NCBI GenBank assembly: GCA_022495995.1
Contig: JAFEMH010002560.1
Span: 1-64,000, forward strand
Direction of reading: 5' to 3'
Source: Adenophora triphylla var. japonica
Lineage: Eukaryota > Streptophyta > Magnoliopsida > Asterales > Campanulaceae
DNA: 64,000 bases
Under the pieces are notes generated by a model. The model ran no database searches. It saw only the letters and a program-made list of their open reading frames with translations, and was not told the origin of the DNA. A program made the position numbers and the translations under genes. Positions 19,439 to 30,949 of this stretch are shown piece after piece (position 1 is the first letter of the stretch; each line of letters starts with the position of its first letter).

Positions 19439-20983
19439 ATGGGCAGGAAACAGAGATTTGAAAAGGTGACAAAGGACCTAAGAGTAACAAGAGCATTCTC
19501 GACATTAGTAGAGGAAATGAAATTGATAGGTACACCTAAAAGAGGTGGCGCTGACTCAGATTCATGCTCCGAAGTAATGGCGCCGATGGTTCACAGCGAG
19601 AGAAGTCCGGTACTTCTCTTCATGGGTGGCGGAATGGGTGCCGGCAAGAGCACTGTCCTCAAAGAAATCCTCAAAGAGTAAATCCTTAATTTATTACAAT
19701 AGTGACACTGAACGGACTCTAAACTCTGTACATTTATTTGTCATTTACTCTATATAACTAAACCTTTGTTTAAGTAACAAGCATAAATGGTTGTTGGGCA
19801 GATCATTCTGGTCAGGAGCGGCAGCAAAGGCGGTGGTGGTAGAGGCAGATGCTTTCAAGGAGACCGACGTAATTTACCGATCCCTCAGCTCTAAGGGTCA
19901 CCATCACGACATGCTCCAAACTGCTGAATTGGTAATATTACTTTAAAAATGGTTTTTTTTTTAATTTATTTATTACAATAGTGACACTTGAAGAGTGAAA
20001 TTAAAAATGAAATAGGTGCACCAAACATCGACGGATGCAGCATCGTCTCTGTTAGTGACAGCACTAAACGAAGGTCGGGATGTGATAATGGATGGTACCC
20101 TGTCGTGGGAGCCCTTTGTTGAGCAGACAATTTCCATGGCCAGAAATGTTCATAAACATCGTTATCGTATGGGAATTGGTTATAAAGTTTCTGAAGATGG
20201 CACCATTACCGAGAATTATTGGGAACAGATTGAAGAAAAAGATGAAGAAGAAGCAAATAAGATGAAACCGTATAGAATTGAATTAGTTGGAGTTGTTTGT
20301 GATCCTTTTCTAGCCGTTGTCAGAGGCATCAGGTATAATCTCATATCCCCGTTTTAGTTGTCAGTGCCTATTTCCCATCATTGGCACTGCCAAACTGTTC
20401 GGTGAGACTTCTACCCCACGTCATTTTCTGATACGACAGATATATCTAAAATCTACAGAATCTTAATTTTTGTGCAGGAGAGCAATAGCAATTGGAAGAG
20501 CAGTGAGGGTAAATTCGCAGTTAAAGTCTCACAAGAGATTCGCGGTTGGTTTTCCAAAATACTGTCAACTTGTTGATAATGCCAGGCTCTATTGCACTAA
20601 TGCCGTTGGAGGTCCACCTACGGTAAACTAATATTTTCATCTTTTTCGTACTCGAGAAATCTTCTTTTAACATGACAACACTGAAAAATCATTTCTTTGA
20701 TTCTAACACGAAAAATAATTGCATTTGTGATAAATGTGCGTAGCTAATAGCGTGGAAAGACGGAGGCAAGAAGTTGTTGATAGAACCGGAAGAATATAAA
20801 TGGATGACAACAGTAACAAATCTGAACGACGAAGCGGATTCCATATACGAGCTTTATGCAGACCCCAACACATTGACTGAGCCGGGTTCTGTTTGGAATG
20901 ATCTTGTTTTAGTACCCACAAGGCCAAGTGTTCAAGAAGAGCTAAAGATTGCCATTCAGAGAGTTGAAAATCCAGCATCTTAA
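19439..20983 (+). CDS. P-loop kinase-like protein, plant NADKc/zeta-toxin-fold family (5' end incomplete)
   Basis: Exons 19439-19677, 19802-19931, 20016-20332, 20478-20622 and 20744-20983 all have GT-AG introns and matching phases, giving 356 codons without a stop. Residues 63-72 (GGGMGAGKST) form a Walker A loop. VVVEADAFK and DVIMDGTLSW fit the substrate and Walker B-like regions of the zeta-toxin-like fold that phosphorylates nucleotide-type substrates. The C-terminal half (NYWEQIEEKDEEE, VGFPKYC, NDEADSIYELY) matches my memory of Arabidopsis At1g04280, the calmodulin-dependent NAD kinase NADKc. That protein is about 530 residues long, with an N-terminal membrane/calmodulin-binding part not seen here. 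The ATG at 19439 may not be the true start, because an acceptor CAG|G ends at 19446. It is either 5'-truncated or has a distant first exon. This is an enzyme family, not a toxin system. Confidence 0.85.
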
Positions 20984-21163
20984 TTTGGGTCATTTTATAT
21001 GTATTGAATTGAATGTCAGTTTGAATTCTCACATGCTATAGAGTTAAAATTTGTTGAATTTCAGTTCAAGGATTCCTTTTTTTTTTTTTTTTTTTTTTTT
21101 GTTGAGACAAATAAGTATTGGGAGATCTTTAACACCCCGAACATTGATTATCTACTTTTATAC

Positions 21164-21390
21164 TCCCTCTTCCCTATTTTTTTTATCATTAATGCGAAGG
21201 TAATTTGAGCAATACTTTTAGCTTGATTTAATTGTCCGAATAAACATTTAAAATAACATAATCTAAAAAACTGTTATTGATAGTATTAATAGCGGTGTAT
21301 CGATAATAAATTTTCATCAGAATCGTTAAATCAACATAAAATTATTGCTCAAAGTAATTTCATATTAATGATAAAAGAAATTGGAAAGAT
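21164..21390. mobile_element. Foldback MITE, copy 3
   Basis: Inverted arms: TTATCATTAAT and AAGGTAATTTGAGCAAT pair with ATTGCTCAAAGTAATTTC and ATTAATGATAA. The centre carries CTGTTATTGATAGTATTAAT, shared with copies at 545 and 1989. It lies 180 bp downstream of the kinase-like gene. A 24-base T tract at about 21078-21101 precedes it. Confidence 0.65.
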
Positions 21391-21404
21391 CATTTCGCAA
21401 CAGT

Positions 21405-21498
21405 GATGGGAGAGGGTATGAAATTGGATGAATGGTATTTCAAATCAATTCCTGGGAGAGGGTATGAAATTGGATGAATGGTATTTCAAATCAATTCC
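21405..21498. repeat. 46 bp tandem duplication
   Basis: TGGGAGAGGGTATGAAATTG...CAAATCAATTCC occurs twice in direct succession. Non-coding. Confidence 0.9.
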
Positions 21499-21648
21499 AG
21501 TTCCAAGCTCTATTCTTTCTCTTCAAACGTGAATAATAGATGTTTGGGGAATTGACGATGTCCGATTGTTTCATACTAAGTGTATAATTAAGGAACAAAT
21601 AACATACATGCAACATTTATATGAAAAGTAATAAAAGAAGAAGAACGT

Positions 21649-22439
21649 ATGATGATGCGAAAATCGTCAAATTAATCCAAATCCAAGCGTTTGGATGCTC
21701 CGGAGATTGCAAGGCCTGAAAATAAGAGAAAACACGTAAACTAAGCCGGGGCGAGTCCGGCTAAAGGCCCTCTGGCGTGAGAGTAAGTTCACGGTTTGTA
21801 TATGAGAAACTAAATTGACAGAGTTTCTGTATTGTGAAAAGTAACGAACCGAATAATAGGCCATATGACTTGTATTTATAGGGATGAATTGATAGAATCC
21901 ATGTAGAATTGAACTTGTAAAGAGATAAGATATAATCCTAAGAGAATTATATCTGTTAAAGAGTCATTGTTTGACTTGAATTGGTGTAAGTGGTTACAAT
22001 CCTGATTGGATCATAACTGTTGAATCCTTGTTTGAATAGGATTGCACGATCTGCTAGCCGGAAAGCCGAGGAACATGAATTCCTTACCTCGGCGTTAGCA
22101 ACTAAGCCGAGATGCGTGATTTTGCTTCCTCGTCATTTGATATCTGGTCGACATGTGAATATGCCGGGGTGAATGATTCTGTCTCGCCGTCATTTGTGAT
22201 GATATGCCGAGGTAAGAACTTTTCTCTCCTCGTCACTTGTGGCGTATCAGAGCATGATGAGCCAAGTATGAAGAACCCATCATCGATGTAAGGCCATGGA
22301 GGTGCCCCTCGGCATACGAGGAGGATACCTCGGCCCTGATAACAGCATTGATACTTGTGTATTGAATTATGTTTATAGCCCAATCCATTTGGGCCTGACC
22401 TGGGCAAGCCCATGTTCGTACCTCAGTTTATACTGTTCA
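21649..22439 (-). repeat. 3' LTR of element 1
   Basis: On the minus strand it starts TGAACAGTATAAAC at 22439. A TATA box (TATAAATA, 21873-21880) is present. The inner end near 21649 (CATCATCA-like) is an estimate, since the other LTR is not in view. It contains several GCCGAGG...CCTCGGC hairpins, for example 22064-22096. Confidence 0.6.
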
Positions 22440-22460
22440 GTGGCCCCCGACTTTCTAGCT
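22440..22460 (-). other. Polypurine tract of element 1
   Basis: The minus strand reads AGAAAGTCGGGGGCCAC directly before the LTR start TGAACAG. A G-rich tract of this kind is usual for Tat elements. Confidence 0.65.
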
Positions 22461-22699
22461 CGGCTTAGGACGAGGAGAAAGTTATCTCGTCCTCGGCTTA
22501 CAGAATACGAACAGGTTTGCCACGTGCCAGAGGCGCTTCAAATCGTGCGTCGCTTCAATATCCGCCGGTAATTTGCCATGATGATAAGTGGTGGGCCCCC
22601 AGATCTGACGTGCCTCGAAAGTTGTTGCCAGCATTTAATTCTTGGGGCGTGACACCCGGTTACTTGCTTTACCCATGGGTTTGACCCGGTTTCGTGGGG

Positions 22700-22706
22700 T
22701 ATAAAA
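22700..22706 (+). promoter_or_regulatory. TATA box of the antisense gene
   Basis: TATAAAA, about 30 bp before a plausible transcription start near 22730. It is followed by an untranslated exon with a clean donor ACAG|GTATGC (22874/22875) and an acceptor CTTAG at 23110, two bases before the ATG. It faces opposite to the retroelement genes. Confidence 0.6.
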
Positions 22707-22874
22707 ACTAAAACCCCTCTCATTTTTAACCTTTTCGCATCAGTTTCGTTTGAGAGCAAAGGCAAGGAACCCACCGGCGAATTCTAGAGCATTCTCATTC
22801 CCAGTTTTCGGCGAGCTTGAAGTTTCCGGCGTAACCGTCTCAGAGTTTGATTCCATCCGTTTTTCCGTCAACAG

Positions 22875-23110
22875 GTATGCGTTTTTATTCTTTTTTGTGC
22901 TTTTCTTTTTGGGATTTCGCCATTTCTAGGGCTTTAGAAAGATTTTGGTGTGTCAAGAAAAAGAACCGCCATTGTTGACTGTTGAAGCTTTTCTTCATGA
23001 ATTTTCAATTTTAACTCTCAAAAACTTTGAATCTTTGATGTTCTTCGAATTTTGTATGAACTCCTTTGAATATTGAATAAACTCTCCCATTGATCTTTGA
23101 TTCCCCTTAG
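22875..23110 (+). other. Intron in the 5' UTR of the antisense gene
   Basis: GTATGC...CCCCTTAG, 236 bp and T-rich. It places the ATG at 23113 at the very start of the second exon. Confidence 0.6.
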
Positions 23111-23112
23111 AA

Positions 23113-26098
23113 ATGGCTCGTTCTTGGGACCATTCCCCCCGATTCCGTTATGGATATCACACCGGCAATCTGAGGGTTTACCGGAGAGAGAGAGGACCCT
23201 GGTTGATGCTGAACCTCGATGACATAGGAAAGAGGTTGAGGAGTTATGGTCGTACCCGGATGTTCATTCAATACCCAGATAGCACGAGGATAGATAGGAT
23301 TGTGTCAGATTCCCCCAATATTATTGTGTTTGAGGATAGGGCAGAGATGATGGAGCACATCGAAATGTTCTACCCGTCTTTAGATCGTATAGTTCGTGAG
23401 CGTCTGAGTGGTAAGGCTCCCTCCTCGGCCTTATGTAATGATGAGGAGGGGTATCTCCCTTCCCCGTCCTAAGACCAGCCATTGACGAGGTAACTAACTT
23501 TGTCCCCTCGTCTTTTTGCAGATATGACGGGAAGAGAAGGAGAGACCTCCTCGTCCACCCGAATAGTTGATGCCTTTATAGAAGGTGCTCAAGTTGAAGG
23601 TAGTAAAGGCCGAGGGAGAGGAGGCCGAGGTGGAGGGCAACGACGAGAGAGGCCTCCAAAGGCCGGGGATCCCATGTTGGAGAAGCTGTATTCCAAGTAC
23701 GGGGTAGACAAAGCTGAGTATAGGTTAACTTATATCGGCAAACCCGTGTTTAAGACGGACAAGGAAGAGAGGAGATTTTATTACAGTGACAACCACGTCC
23801 ATTTCTACTTTAAGCAGTTCCAACAGGGTCTCCGTCTTCCCTTGGACCCCTTCATTAACGAATTTTTGGACGATGTGAGGGCTATGCCGGCCATGCTGGG
23901 AGCCAATGGTACCCGGGTCCTCGTTAGCTTTATAGTAATTTGTCGTAGCTTAGGTTACGAGCCGACCATGGGAGCATTCCGCCATTTTTATCAAGTCATC
24001 TACGTCAAGAACAGTTGGCTCCTCGTCATCCGGAGTGCCCCTAAGAAACCGAAACTTCTTCTCCCAATGTCTAGCAAGGTTGCAGGTTGGGATAATCATG
24101 CGATTAGGGTTGAGAGCCGCCAAGGCTGGGAGTTCCAATCCCCTTGCCATGCTCCAACTTCATCAGGTCCCGTTCAACAGTATGAATGGACCAAGGACTT
24201 GATCAAGCGCCTTGAGGAGTTTGCCGAGGTGGGGCTCCTTGACTGGTCGGCATTAGAAGCTTCAGATCATTACTATGTCCAGGCAGGACTGATGCCGGGG
24301 CCGAAGGACGGGGTGGTTCCCCTCGTCACTGTTAGGAGGGGGAGACGCTTCAATGACTGGAGGATGCATCCCGGCCTCGTTTTCCATGAGTATTGCCCGA
24401 GGTGTAAGGTCCCTCCACTTGACCAGTGCCTTGAGGAAGAAGATGTGGCAGGATGTAAATGTTTTACCCTTTAATACTTGTATGCTTTGCATTTTTGTTG
24501 GCTTTCCTTCTGCTCGTACTTAACGATCTCTCCCTTGTCTTCGCAGATTTGACCCCCGAGCAAGAGGCTGAGCTAGCCATGAAGAAGATGAATCCCATGG
24601 AGTTGATTAAACAGAAGCGTCGTTTGGCCAAGAAGGCGGGCTTGACGGAGAGGAAGGAGGATGTCAATACCCCCAACCTCCTACTGAGTGCTCAGGGTGA
24701 CCATCCCCTTCCCCTCAAATTACATGAGGAGGTTAATGCCGAGGAGGCGATGTCCGAGGAGCGGGCTAACCAGTCGACAGTAGAAGGGCATAGCCTCCAA
24801 GTTGATGCAGCTGAAATGGATGTTCCGGTGACTGAGGACGCTGACCTCGTACACCGGCGTTCTGGCTCCAAGAGGCCTCAAGGTGCCACTGCCGAGGAGC
24901 CCGCAGCCAAGAGACATGTCGGGGAGACTTCCAATCCCCAAGATCCTCCCGTCCTCACCATCCGAACAATCAAAACCCAGGAGGAAGCCGAGGAGCTTGC
25001 TCGGCGCCTGGCGGCCGACGTCCCCCGTCTGAAGGGCCTTCATTTGCAAACCAGGAAGGGCCCTCTTTTAAGGTTGGGCCGAGCTCCTGTCCAAAGGTCC
25101 ATGGACGAGGAGGCTTATGAAGCCCTGGTGAAGGAGAAACCGAGCAGGGATAACTTGCTCTGCCGCAAGGGCCTCATGATGGCTGAGGTAACTTTCTCGT
25201 ACCCTTAGTTGTCGATTTCGTAACTTGTACTTGATAGGATATCTGATATTGGTTTATCTTGCAGTGGGCTTCTATCACGGCGTATGAAAACGTCTTGGCT
25301 AAGGCTCAGGAGAAGCAGGTGCATGACGCCAAGGCCGCCCAAAAGAAGGGCGAGACCGAGAAGGCTGCCCTGGCTGATCTTTTGAAGGCCAAGGATGCCG
25401 AGTTAGAAGCTGCTCAGGCCAAGGTGAAGAGGGCCGAGGAGGCCAGGAAGCAAGTACAAGAGGCTTGAGCCCAAGCCGAGGAGAGCCTCCGGCTGAAGGA
25501 GGCCGAGCTGGATGATGCAAAGATGGCCAAGGCCGAGGTCCAAGTGAGGGCCGAGGAAGCCGAGGCCAAATGTCGGGGTTACGAGGCTACCCTTGTTACC
25601 AGGGAGGAGGCGGCCGTGAACCATTTTAAGGAGAGCCAAGCCTTCCAGGATGTGGTGGATGAGAAGACTGCCACCATGTTCGAGGATGGCTATCTCCATC
25701 TCGCTCGCCGTATCTTAGCTGACCCCACCACTGGCTTGGACATCAACAAGATTGCTCTGCTGATTAGCCAGAATCAGTATGACGAGGAGGGTAGGGCTCT
25801 TCACCACCTGGTTCCATTTTCTGAGTATAACTTGGAAATCATGGCTGGGGAAGATGCCCAAGCAGGCCGAGCAGCTTGGGAGCCAGCACCTATCGTCCCC
25901 GGCAACATCAAAGCCTTGGTGGAAGCGATTCAAGACGAGGGAGAGACCGGGGACATTGAGGCCGAGGTCGAGGGGGGAGAAACCGAGAAGACTGATCAGA
26001 CTGTCCTTCCTCCCCCCAGAACTATCACGAAGGAGTGGCTTGAAAAGCCCTTTGATGATGGCCAGAAGATTCAGGATTTTTCCTTTTTCTTTTTGTAA
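23113..26098 (+). CDS. Spliced antisense ORF of a Tat element (putative gypsy-type transposon domain)
   Basis: Exons 23113-23434, 23522-24454, 24547-25187 and 25265-26098 join in phase to about 909 residues. Introns are 87, 92 and 77 bp with GT-AG ends. Residues around 160-260 (SDNHVHFYFKQFQQGLRLPL, then RVLVSFIVICRSLGYEPTM) match the plant family called putative gypsy-type transposon (Pfam Transposase_28). The C-terminal half is an Ala/Glu/Lys-rich coiled coil (AKAQEKQVHDAKAAQKK...). A single TGA at 25466-25468 interrupts the coiled coil, but the same frame continues to 26098. The gene lies opposite to integrase, as in Grande and Retand elements. The protein's role is unknown; it does not carry a proven transposase activity. 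Polyadenylation-like AATGAA words follow at about 26130. Confidence 0.75.
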
Positions 26099-26209
26099 TA
26101 GCTGTTAGGACTTGTACTTTTCTTTTGAATATTAATGAAAATGTCCTTTTGTTTTAATTCATATTGTTTCAATGAATTGCTCGTGTTTGTTTGTATGCTA
26201 TGCATAGGC

Positions 26210-26690
26210 ACAAAACTTGTTAAGGTGGAAGCCGAGGAGGGTCCCTCGTTCCCGGTTATAAAGTGATTAGGCCGAGGTGATGTCCTTCGGCATTGACTGT
26301 ACTTGTAAGTCGTATAAGCCGAGGAAGGTCTCCTCGGCTATGACTGTTGGGTGATTTTCTTCTTTTTCGTCTCCTTATGCCGAGGAAGATGACTCGTGCA
26401 CAGGTTTCAGACGTGATGCCCTTGAGTCATAGTGACAAGGTGTTTCCCTGTCATGACGTGAGGCGAGCCATTAGGCCGAGGATATGTCCTTGGTCTTGAC
26501 TGTGATACTTGTAATCCTGGAATCAAGGCGGACCCTTGTCAGGATGTAAGGTAAGCCATTAGGCCGAGGAGGACCCTCGCTCTTGGCTGTTAGGAGCCTA
26601 TAGTCGTTGAGTCAAGGCGGACCCTTGTCAAGACGTAAGGCGTATGATTTGAAGAGTCGGGGATAAGACCCTCGTCTTCTGGTGTTTATG
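26210..26690. repeat. Hairpin array between the antisense ORF and integrase
   Basis: About nine imperfect hairpins in 480 bp. Examples are AGCCGAGGA/TCCTCGGCT at 26309-26334, GCCGA/TCGGC at 26272-26294, ATCCTG...CAAGG/CCTTG...CAGGAT at 26515-26544, and GAAGA/TCTTC at 26653-26676. Arms differ between copies but stay complementary. The region is the convergent 3' end of both transcripts. Confidence 0.6.
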
Positions 26691-26830
26691 TCAGGAGTTG
26701 ATAGTTACTTTGCATGTTGGAAGAAACTGCTTTCGTAAAACTGAAACGTGATTACATTGAACTGCAATCCTATCAACTAAAAAGTAAAAGACAGAAAACA
26801 AGAAACTAATCTATTGCAAAATAAACTAGA

Positions 26831-27831
26831 CTAGTGATAATATTTTCGGAGATTGTCGGAATGCCATGGATGCTTGAGATCCTTCCCCTCTTTAGTCTTC
26901 AATCTGTAGGTCCCTTCTCGAATGACTTGGGTGATGATATAGGGACCTTCCCAGTTCGGGGAGAGCTTGTTTTGTTCTGCCTTCCGACCAGTTGCTTTGA
27001 TTTTTCTAAGTACCCAATCACCTACTTGGAATACTCTTCTGACGACCCTCTTGTCATGATATGCCTTGGTTCTTTGCTTGTAGTTCACCATCCTCATCTG
27101 CGCAGCTAGTCGTTTTTCATCTACCAGGTCTAGGTCTAGGAGCCTATTAACCTTGTTGACTTGCTCATCGTAGTGGGAGTTTCTCACAGTAGGGATGGCC
27201 ATTTCAGCTGGTGCCATAGCCTCAGAACCGAAGGTTAGTGCAAATGGAGTTTCCCCGATTGGCCCCCGGGTGGTTGTGCGAACAGCCCACAAAGCTAGGG
27301 GAAGTTCGTCCAACCATCTACCCTCGCGCCCTTCAAGGTTCTTGGTAAGGGCTGTTAGGACCAGTTTATTGGCAGCTTCTGCTTGACCGTTGCCTTGGGG
27401 TCTGCTAATTGATGACTTCGCATGGCGAACTTTGACTCTTCCCAATTCTGTTGTAAATGCCATAGAGAACTGGAGTCCGTGATCAGAGACAATTGTATGG
27501 GGAAGGCCAAATCGACACCAGATGTAGTCATGGACGAAGTTGATTGCGTTCTCTTCCGTTATCTTGGCCAATGCCTTTTCTTCCATCCATTTGGAGAAAT
27601 AATCAACAGCTACGATGACGTACTTGAAATTACCACGGGCGGGAGGGAAGGGTCCGATGATATCGATCCCCCACATATCAAATGGCCACGTAGGTATTAC
27701 AAGTTTTTGTTCGACCGCCGGTAGTCTAGGAATGTCAGAGAATCTTTGGCACTTGTCACATTTTCTAACGTAGGCGTGCGCGTCCTCCCTCAGGTTTGGC
27801 CAGTATTAACCTAGCGAGATGATCTTGTCGG
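26831..27831 (-). pseudogene. Integrase of element 1 (frameshifted)
   Basis: An open frame of 281 codons (27676-26831) starts at the catalytic core. The acidic triad is visible as GIDIIGP (first D), VSDHGLQF (second D; the usual Asn after D is His) and GQAEAANK (E). WVLRKIKATGRK...LSPNWEGPYII is the C-terminal chromatin/DNA-binding part, ending HSDNLRKYYH. The zinc-binding part lies upstream (CDKCQRF at about 27745), but a frameshift in a G-rich run and a stop near 27810 separate it from the RNase H frame (SGHPGAEP*). It would insert cDNA into the genome. Inactive as read. Confidence 0.85.
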
Positions 27832-29024
27832 CTAAGGTTCTGCCCCCGGGTGTCCGCTGCAAACGCCTTCATGTACTTCTGCCAAGAGGTTCTCAATTTC
27901 CTTGGGGTAGACACACCTCAGCAGGGGCTTCGTTAAAGATCTTCGGTAGAGGACTCCGCTCATTACAACGAACCTTGGGGACCTCTTCTTGATAAGTTTA
28001 GCTTGCGCCTCATCTTCCGGGAGTTGGCTCTTCTCGATGTAGTCAATGTAGTCATCGATCCAGCATCTCTCCTCTCCATCTAAGAGCATGACTTGTAGTC
28101 TTTCATACGCAGGTTCCTCGGCATAAACTACGTATGGATTGGTCTTAGACTTAGACACATCCATGGTTGCTAGTTTAGATAGAACGTCTGTGATTTGATT
28201 GTCTTCCCTGCTTATTTGCTTGTGTTCAAAAAATTCCATCTTCTTCGTCATGTCCAGGACGAGGTCTCTATATTTGGCAAGGGTGGGATCTTGGGTGTTA
28301 TACTCTCCCTTTACTTGTTTGACAACGAGTTGGGAGTCACAGAATGCCACCACCTTAGTTGCTCCGTAGAAGGAGGCCAATTCAATACCAAATATTATAG
28401 CTTCGTATTCAGCTTGATTGTTGGAGATAGGGAACTTGAAACTGATGGCATCTTGCATGGTGTATTCTCCTTTCGGGCTTGCCAGCACAACTCCAGCTCC
28501 GCTTCTTTGCTTTGTAGCAGACCCATCCGTGTATAGAATCCAACAGTTGGATGGGAGTTCGACGGGAAACTCTTCTTCCTCCGGTGTGTTTTGCTTACGG
28601 GAGGTGGGGACATGTTTGCCCATGAAGGCTGTCTCGACCATGAAGTCAACCAAAGGCTGTGCCAGGAGGGTCTTCCTTGGTTGGTACATGATATCAAACT
28701 CTGTGAGAGCGATAGACCAATTCAGGAGACGTCCGGAGCAGTCCAACTTGTGCATATTTTCTTCAGTGGTTCGTTCGTATACACGGTGATGGGGTGGGCA
28801 GAAAAGTATGCACGTAGTTTCCTTGAGGCGATGACTAGCGCGTACGCTATCTTTCCCACATTGAAATATCTGCTTTCTACGTCTGACAATGCCTTAAAGA
28901 CATAGTAGACGGACTTCTGAATTCCTTCTTCATTCTGAACTAGAACGGCTGCGACTGCATGATCGGTGGCAGCTAGGAACACGTACAGCATCTCACCGAT
29001 AATCAGACTGCTGAGCAAGGGAGG
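27832..29024 (-). pseudogene. RT-RNase H connection and second RNase H of element 1
   Basis: 28722-29018 carries the first RNase H (FLAATDHAVAAVLVQNEEG, KALSDVESRY, LRAYFSAHPITVYT). A frameshift near 28745 moves to the 28755-27832 frame (LNWSIALTEFDI, then the extra RNase H: WILYTDGSA, SNNQAEYEAIIFG, AFCDSQLVVKQVKGEY). This additional archaeal-type RNase H is a diagnostic Tat-clade feature. The frame begins at the GGAAC duplication and joins RT (46091) without loss when element 2 is removed. Confidence 0.85.
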
Positions 29025-29029
29025 GGAAC
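29025..29029. other. Target-site duplication GGAAC (left copy)
   Basis: Repeated exactly at 46086-46090. It marks insertion of element 2 into element 1. Confidence 0.95.
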
Positions 29030-30836
29030 TGAATGTGCTCTCGCCGAAAAAAATAAAAAGGGAGTCGCCACGCCGTTTTTAAGAGGAAACATTGAAAACC
29101 TTTTTAAGAGAGAAAATGGGTTCGGGGGTCAAGTTACGTGTTGGGAAGAACCGAGAGTTCACCCAACACGCCTCGTCCGTAGACGAGTCTTTCTAATGTT
29201 CAACCTTCAACTCATTCAAAAGTCTGTGCAAAGTGTGGATGACAATATATGTGTAAAATGCATAAGAGTGCTTTGTTTTATTACTCAACAAGGGGAATTA
29301 CAATTTGTAAGCCATTGACTCTGGGAGGCCACATCCCACTTTACATCGAGGAACAATACTTACAACTGAAAGTAGATCAACTGCAGATTGGTCATGTGTG
29401 TCGCGTGACACAGGTCAGTGGTGTCGCGTGACACATCAATACCAGTCTGCAGGGACCTTACAACTTGAAATCAAGAACAACAGAGGTTTAATTCAGATCC
29501 CAACAACAATATTCAAATAATCCAGAAACAATGAATTCACAATGGATTTGACCAAGGGGATGTGGATATAGGGAGATCCACACTCCCTTGGCCAATAAAC
29601 AACAAATCCCACACAATCACATTATGAACATCAACAATACCAAGCAAAGCAATTAAACAGAGAGATCGGCAGTTGGGACTTGATAATTGAGGACAGTCGG
29701 AGTTCAATTATCAGGTCCGGAAACAATTATGCAATGAGGCAAATAAACTGTAAATGAAAGATAAAAGTGAGGAAATCGTTACCCTCGTAGTCCACGCTCC
29801 TTAAACCAAGTTAGGTTTAAGGATCTTCAAATCGGCCTCGGGATGGAATGAGCTCAGATCGGAGTTGTTTAAATCGGAAATTCCAGTACGTGCGTGTTGT
29901 GCGTTGAACGGAATGGAATTGACTCTGGAAGTGGGGGAAGGTCAATCGACCGGTGAGTTGGTTTAGGGAGAGAGAATTGGTGTTTGGTTTAACCTGGAGA
30001 AGATGGTGGAGAAGGTCACCGTTGGTATGGGATTGAGAGGGAGAGTTCGCTTGTTGGCGATTGAGAGTGAGAGCTTTGTTGTTGGCGATTGAGGGAGAGT
30101 TGGAATTGGCGATTGAGGGATTGGGATGAGATGGAGAATGGTGAGGTAGAGGGAGAAGACCGGTGGAGAAGGTTGAGGTTGGGACGGCAATGGCGAGGGA
30201 GTAGATCGCCGGTTTGAGGGAGAGGTTTGGTTGAGGATCAGTTGGAAGGTTGTCGGTTGGGTGAGGTCGGAGAATTGAGGGAAGGAGGTTAGGGAGAGAT
30301 TAGATTTGAAGAAGCTTGGTAATCTGAGAGGAGGGAGGTCGCCGGTGAGGGGGCTTGGTGAGGGAGTTTCCTTCCTACGTATAGAGAGAGAGAGGAGAGA
30401 GAAGGTGGTGAGCTGCGTGTTGTTACTGTGTGTTGGTGTTGTGTGTGAGAAATGTGTGAGCCCCCCTTAACAAATGAAAGGTATTGGATATTTATACGTA
30501 AAGTGGGAAATAGGATTAGTTGGTCGCACGACCCAACGTATCCAATTTCCATGCCTCAAGTTGTCGCACGACTGGGAACGCCAATAACCGATTCTGGCGC
30601 CAAAACCAGATTCTGGAACATTCCGGGTTAATACCCAAAAGGTCCAAACTAGTTAATTCCTTTTAGGTCCTTTTGTCCGGGAAAAATACTAAACTATACT
30701 TCCTTCGCGGGAAACTTATAAAAAGTTCCCGGAAGTCTCGAAACGGATCGGGAATTTACCAAAATGCCCCTTAGTGCAATTTTATCATTTAAAATGCACC
30801 TAAAAAGGGATTGCGAATTGGATTGGCGTACTTACA
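29030..30836 (-). repeat. 3' LTR of element 2
   Basis: 1807 bp. Minus-strand TATA box TATAAATAT at 30488-30496. Two TGTCGCGTGACA palindromes at 29397-29434 lie in the transcribed part. A GGTCGCACGACC palindrome at about 30520-30535 lies in U3. Confidence 0.9.
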
Positions 30837-30949
30837 GAGCCCCTCGACAACGTCACTTTTGGAAAAAGTGGGGTTGTCGATACAATAAGACCCAATTCCA
30901 ATGAGCGGCAGGGGGATAAGGCGACGGGCTAGAAGGTGAACTGGGGAAA

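Noticed and set aside
19439..20983. Zeta-type toxin of a toxin-antitoxin pair
   Set aside because: The fold name fits, but the gene is spliced, plant-like and matches the plant NADKc family. There is no partner antitoxin, so this is a metabolic kinase relative.
23950..25699. Minus-strand ORFs opposite the antisense gene
   Set aside because: They overlap exons with convincing splice structure and domain homology on the plus strand and are shadow frames.
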